A DNA stretch of 64,000 nucleotides from Actinostola sp. cb2023. Its lineage: Eukaryota; Cnidaria; Anthozoa; Actiniaria; Actinostolidae. The stretch is taken from positions 273,501 to 337,500 of the forward strand of contig JAUJYZ010001177.1 of NCBI GenBank assembly GCA_033675265.1. Direction: 5' to 3'. Below, piece after piece: positions 60,255 through 64,000 of the stretch. Position 1 is the first letter of the stretch, and each line of letters starts with the position of its first letter. The notes beneath the pieces are model-generated. The model did not search any database and was not told the DNA's origin. It saw only the letters and a list, made by a program, of their open reading frames with translations. The translations under genes and the position numbers were made by a program.

Positions 60255-60260
60255 TATAAA
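60255..60260 (+). promoter_or_regulatory. Candidate TATA box of the phosphatase gene
   Basis: TATAAA (in GAGTATAAATTGAG) lies 52 bp upstream of the ATG at 60307. This would place initiation near 60285 with a ~20-nt leader, which is short but possible. Confidence 0.4.
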
Positions 60261-60306
60261 TTGAGCAAATCTTCACTGAGGGATTCAAGTTTTGTTGACA
60301 AAGACG

Positions 60307-61366
60307 ATGGCTACAACTACAAGAACATTTGTTGAATTCACTGTCTTCTTTGCTATTACTTTGATGTCTTCTTGCTCTGCATTGCCGAAGTATTGTGGCA
60401 AAAAATCAGACGAATATATCGAGTCCTACGTTCCAACAGTTGATGAATACGAGCTGAAGCAAGTTCAAATTGCGATACGGTGAGCACAATTTGCATCTAT
60501 TTGCATAACAATTTAGCATGACCTCGTGATTTAGCACCGGACCTCAGAAATTTGTTCTCTTGTTGTTGCTGTTTATTCAGTCCTGTTTCTATTTGAAAAT
60601 CCTTTAGTTTATAGATCTGTTTAACTTCGGCTCTTTTACTGTCAGAGATACAGATACTTTTGAGTTTTGTTCAAACCTCGTGCTCACCATGCGCGAAGTC
60701 ATGTTTTTTTTGCGCTGAATTCTTGATTAATGTTGATTTGTACAAATGTATGTACCATGTTTTTCGTGGTAAAACTGGAGATGCATTGGTACTGTAGGTA
60801 TCTCAGGTCTCGATGCAGACCTGTCTCTTATAGGGGACGGGAGGAAATAGGAGGGAAGGGAATGGGAGGGAAGAAACAAAGAGAAATGAAACAATGAGAA
60901 TGGAAATTAAAGGAAAGAAAAGTAAGAAATTCTGAAATATGTAGACACCTTTATTTAAAATTAAATAAGAACAGCAGGGTAGAGTGCAATTTAGAAAAGC
61001 GTGAAATAGTACTAACTTTAAATAGTACTAAATAGTGCTATTTCTATTGTTTTCTATTGTTTCATTAGTGCTATTTAGTACTTATTAGTTATTTAGTTTC
61101 CAAGATTTTCTAAATTGCACTCTAGTCCAGTCAGTGGCTACTGCCTCTGATATCAAAAGGAGCCCTGCGACACATATACAATATACAATAAATAGATCGA
61201 AAAATAATAATAATAAAAATAATTGCTACAGGATGGCAATGGCAAAAAGTCAAGCGTGACCAATGTCTGCCACTTATGTTTTCTACACAACGTCAGCTAA
61301 AAGCAATAATTTCACATCTACTTCAGGAGGATGGCAAATGAAACAAAACATATTAAAGAATTATGC

Positions 61367-61404
<38 letters not shown>

Positions 61405-63008
61405 TTACTTATATAGCGCGATAGAGTAGAATATGTAAGTGTCATGCTAGACATTCACTGTTGCTGTTCTCGCTTCATTGTATTGCATAAGGTCCCTAAT
61501 ATAGGTAGTGTACTGTGAGCACGCGTACTACATGTACATGTACGACAGAGCATGTCACAGTGTCGAGACCCATGATAATCAGATACCATCAACGCTGTTC
61601 AAGAGTCATGTGAATGTGATTGTTACTCTATGTTTCTATGTCGTAGCCATGGTGACAGGACCAAGGCATCTTACCCAGTCAATACAGGATATTGTTGGCC
61701 CAACGATAAGGCTGTTTGGGACTGCACATTGACATCCATCTCACACCCAGCTGTTAAGCATGATCAACATTACTTAGCCATTGACAGGGTCTACAGGAAA
61801 GGTTGGTGTGTATTCTGTCATGCACCATTACATTACATTCATTTAGTTATAAAATAAAATACATTCTCCATTTTATCCCTCTCTTTTGGGTCACTGAGGT
61901 CGTCATGTAGCATTGTCGACCATAATTCAGAAGACGGGGATATAAATTAAAGGAACCTCTGGTATCGGAATAGCATTACCAGCAACCTCATTTGATCATT
62001 TATTGTCATGTACACATGTACTATATATCGCCATTAATCATTTATTATCATTCTCTCCCTTTTCTGATCTTCTTGCTACTAATATCACTGTCATGTATTA
62101 TGGTGATAGATGATGATGATGATTATCATTAAATCATTTGATTGATCAGCATCATCATTAGTATTATAATAGATCTCAATTATAAATCTGTGTCTCTGTT
62201 CTTACCATTTTACTACCATTGCCAAGCTTCTTCATTAATCTTCATTGTAATCATTATCAAAATAGATGATGATGATGATGATTAAATTATTCTCAGATAA
62301 TTATCATCAGTATGACCATCAAAGCATCTAGCTTTTATTATTATCATGTTAAAATAAAGATTATCTATCTATCTATCTCTACATACAGTAGTATTCACTG
62401 TAATATCGTTATCTTGAATATCAAATTTTGACATCAATAATATTGATGATGATGATGATGATATTCTGCATATGAATACTGGTACATTAAAGGTTGTCAC
62501 ACTTTTTGCATCACACAATACATTTTACTTTCTGGAGCACATAATGATTCTTATATATTTTTCAAAAAAATAATAATACAAAAGTAAAAAATAACTCTTC
62601 ATTTACATGCATAATTTACATAATTAACTGATATCTCACATGATTTATTCCACTTACAGTATGTCCTACAGTAAGTGACCTTTGTAAAAATGCAATATAA
62701 TATTGTATTATTATTATTAATCTTACTCCGTTCTCAGTGTGCTCAGTGGTCAGAGCACCTTGCTCTTACCCAGGAGGTTGTGGGATCAAATCCTGCTGCC
62801 TTGAAATAGACCAACTCTTCGTTTATTTGTGTTGTAGTTTTCCTGGATGGTCGTGAGCCAATGCAGGGTGATTGCCCACTTGGTGTCTTGACTTTCAAAG
62901 GCTATGTCCAACAAGAGACGAATGGGAAGATATTAAACCAGGCATATGTCAAGACAGGCTTTTTGAAACAGAATTTCTCTTATGCCGAGATGTTTATAAG
63001 AAGTGATG
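60307..63008 (+). CDS. Secreted histidine acid phosphatase, 2-phosphoxylose phosphatase-like (3' partial)
   Basis: Exons 60307-60479, 61647-61801 and 62838-63008 join in phases 2 and 1 and give the first 166 residues; a donor GTAAGA at 63009 leads to exons beyond the window. Residues 1-25 form a signal peptide ending SSCSA. The first junction assembles the catalytic motif RHGDRTK (58-64), preceded by ELKQVQIAI. Downstream come WDCTLTSISHP and DCPLGVLTFKGYVQQ, then FIRSDG, the usual lead-in to the second arginine motif. DCTL after the RHG motif resembles PXYLP1, a Golgi enzyme that removes phosphate from the glycosaminoglycan linker xylose; lysosomal or prostatic acid phosphatase-like activity is the alternative. 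The family motif is RHGxRxP, so Lys64 in place of Pro is odd. The catalytic HD/HE motif is not in the window. The ATG at 60307 is preferred over upstream non-ATG frames. Confidence 0.85.
60980..61124. mobile_element. MITE family B, complete, TA-flanked, in phosphatase intron 1
   Basis: Ends GAGTGCAATTTAGAAAA and TTTTCTAAATTGCACTC are bounded by TA on each side. The interior carries TAGTACTAAATAGTGCTATT and its mirror. A partial copy is at 36001-36105. 145 bp. Confidence 0.85.
61371..61425 (-). mobile_element. Retroposon tail with (ATT)n end
   Basis: On the minus strand, CTCTATCGCGCTATATAAGT is followed by AAATT and an ATT run of about ten triplets. Ends of this GCGCTATATAAG-ATT form are typical of invertebrate SINE/LINE tails. 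Confidence 0.5.
62733..62810 (+). mobile_element. tRNA-like SINE head (tRNA-Lys-CTT resemblance)
   Basis: GTGCTCAGTGGTCAGAGCAC resembles a D-arm with box A; its stem GCTC/GAGC pairs. Then CCTTG-CTCTTAC-CCAGG forms a near anticodon arm with CTT in the anticodon position. GTGGGATCAAATCCTGC resembles a T-arm and box B. No 7-bp acceptor stem is seen, so it is not a functional tRNA. It ends 27 bp before exon 3 of the phosphatase. Confidence 0.5.
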
Positions 63009-63055
63009 GTAAGACAACAACATACATTTAATTCCTCTTGAATTTAAATAAAAAG

Positions 63056-63372
63056 TCTGAATGAATGGATGAGTGAATGAATGAATGGATGGATGGATGA
63101 AAGAATGGATGAGTGAATGAATGGATGGATGAGTGAATGGATGAATGGATGGATGGATGAAAGAATGGATGAGTGAATGGATGAGTGAATGAATGGATGG
63201 ATGAGTGAATGGATGAATGGATGGATGGATGAAAGAATGGATGAGTGAATGGATGAGTGAATGAATGGATGGATGAGTGAATGGATGAATGGATGGATGA
63301 ATGAAAGAATGGATGAGTGAATGGATGGATGGATGGATGAATGAGTGGATGAGTGGATTGATGGATGGACAA
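63056..63372. repeat. TGGA/TGAA minisatellite in the phosphatase intron
   Basis: ATGGATGAGTGAATG-type tetranucleotide repeats organised in ~68-bp higher units. The three long minus-strand open frames with IHPFIHS repeats are artefacts of the array. Confidence 0.95.
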
Positions 63373-63539
63373 GTGAATGAACAGTTGGATGAAGACACGG
63401 TTGACCAAAGGATGCATATGCCACATGCTTTATGAGAGCACAGACCACACAGCATGATATGCACGCTCATGTATTCAAACATTATTGTAACGAACAAAAT
63501 GGAAAACTTGCCTTAAAATCATAATTGTATTTTATAAAA

Positions 63540-63733
63540 GAAATAGAAAACTTGTCCTCTGTGCTATGTAAATAATGTGCAGTTTTAGGGCATTGGGGAA
63601 CGGATCAGAACACTCGAGAAGTGTTAAGAAGCACTGCTATGCGTCGTGCTTCTCCTAACACTTCTCTTGTGTTCTGATCAGTCCCCGTGTGCTATAAAAC
63701 TGCACATAGCATGCACATGCATTTTCTATTTCT
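63540..63733. mobile_element. Foldback MITE in the last visible intron
   Basis: GAAATAGAAAA, TGTGCAGTTTTA, GGATCAGAACAC and AAGTGTTAAGAAGCAC are mirrored by GTGCTTCTCCTAACACTT, GTGTTCTGATC, AAAACTGCACA and TTTTCTATTTC. ~190 bp, non-coding. Confidence 0.82.
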
Positions 63734-64000
63734 TCACTGCATACAGTGAAAAGGTTTCAGAAGAAAGTGAGTTTGTAATTGCAATAGACTCTGCATTCAG
63801 TATATTAGACATGATAATGTTTGTCAGAAGTCTATTACAAACTTACATAATTATAATATATAATTTATTGACTTGTATAGCGCAAGTATCAATTGGAGTA
63901 TTTTGAACTGCGCATTATAAAATAATATAACTAAAATATAATTATTATTTTTTAAACTTACCAGTCACAACTTTTGTCTTGAGGGTTTCAGACTGGGAAA
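63734..64000. other. Phosphatase intron, no further exon recognised
   Basis: The expected next block (an RT.. motif following FIRSDG) is not found before the window ends. A CATACAG acceptor-like site at about 63741 opens a frame without family content. Confidence 0.45.

Noticed and set aside
60292..60306. Phosphatase start at 60292
   Set aside because: The codon there is TTG. The first ATG, at 60307, directly precedes a good signal peptide.
62994..63497. Three long minus-strand frames with IHPFIHS repeats
   Set aside because: The TGGA/TGAA array is stop-free in three minus frames; it lies in an intron of the phosphatase gene.

Overview
The window reads as a piece of animal nuclear genome. 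Genes have several exons with GT-AG introns, intergenic space is wide and AT-rich, and short inverted-repeat transposons, microsatellites and decayed retrotransposon ends are dense. Two linked Emx-family homeobox genes, a class C (metabotropic glutamate-type) receptor and a very high foldback load fit an anthozoan cnidarian (coral or sea anemone). That assignment is inference; nothing here fixes the species.

Layout, left to right. (1) 1750-3891 (+) is the large last exon of a metabotropic-glutamate-like receptor. Its last codons and stop are the first unit of a ~130-bp tandem array reaching 4382. (2) 4806-6270 is a 51-bp minisatellite of about 28 copies, followed by a perfect 59-bp-arm foldback. 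(3) 12844-13876 (-) is a two-exon Emx homeobox gene in ~6-10 kb of otherwise empty flanks. (4) 24479-27226 (-) holds exons of an unrecognised basic, helical, coiled-coil-like protein whose introns carry nested foldback elements. (5) 27.2-40 kb is gene-poor and repeat-rich: minisatellites, a (TTTA)n array, a composite dispersed repeat and a LINE 3' end. (6) 40505-45071 (+) is a complete four-exon short-chain dehydrogenase of the retinol/hydroxysteroid group with one GC-AG intron. (7) 45-55 kb is mostly foldback elements. (8) 55069-57438 (-) is a second Emx-related homeobox gene. (9) 60307 to the right edge (+) is the start of a secreted histidine acid phosphatase similar to 2-phosphoxylose phosphatase.

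The genes do not form a pathway. The strongest functional theme is the linkage of two same-strand Emx-type homeobox genes about 41 kb apart. They share a phase-1 intron just upstream of the homeodomain, which implies an old duplication. The dehydrogenase and the coiled-coil gene sit between them.

I did not find a coherent new biological system. The most unusual structures are the receptor-tail tandem array, the minisatellite with a higher-order repeat, the nested transposons whose target-site duplications still show the empty site, and a 78-bp hairpin with one mismatch. All coordinates were worked out by eye. Exon edges were chosen by splice consensus plus phase agreement, and nothing was checked by alignment or RNA data.
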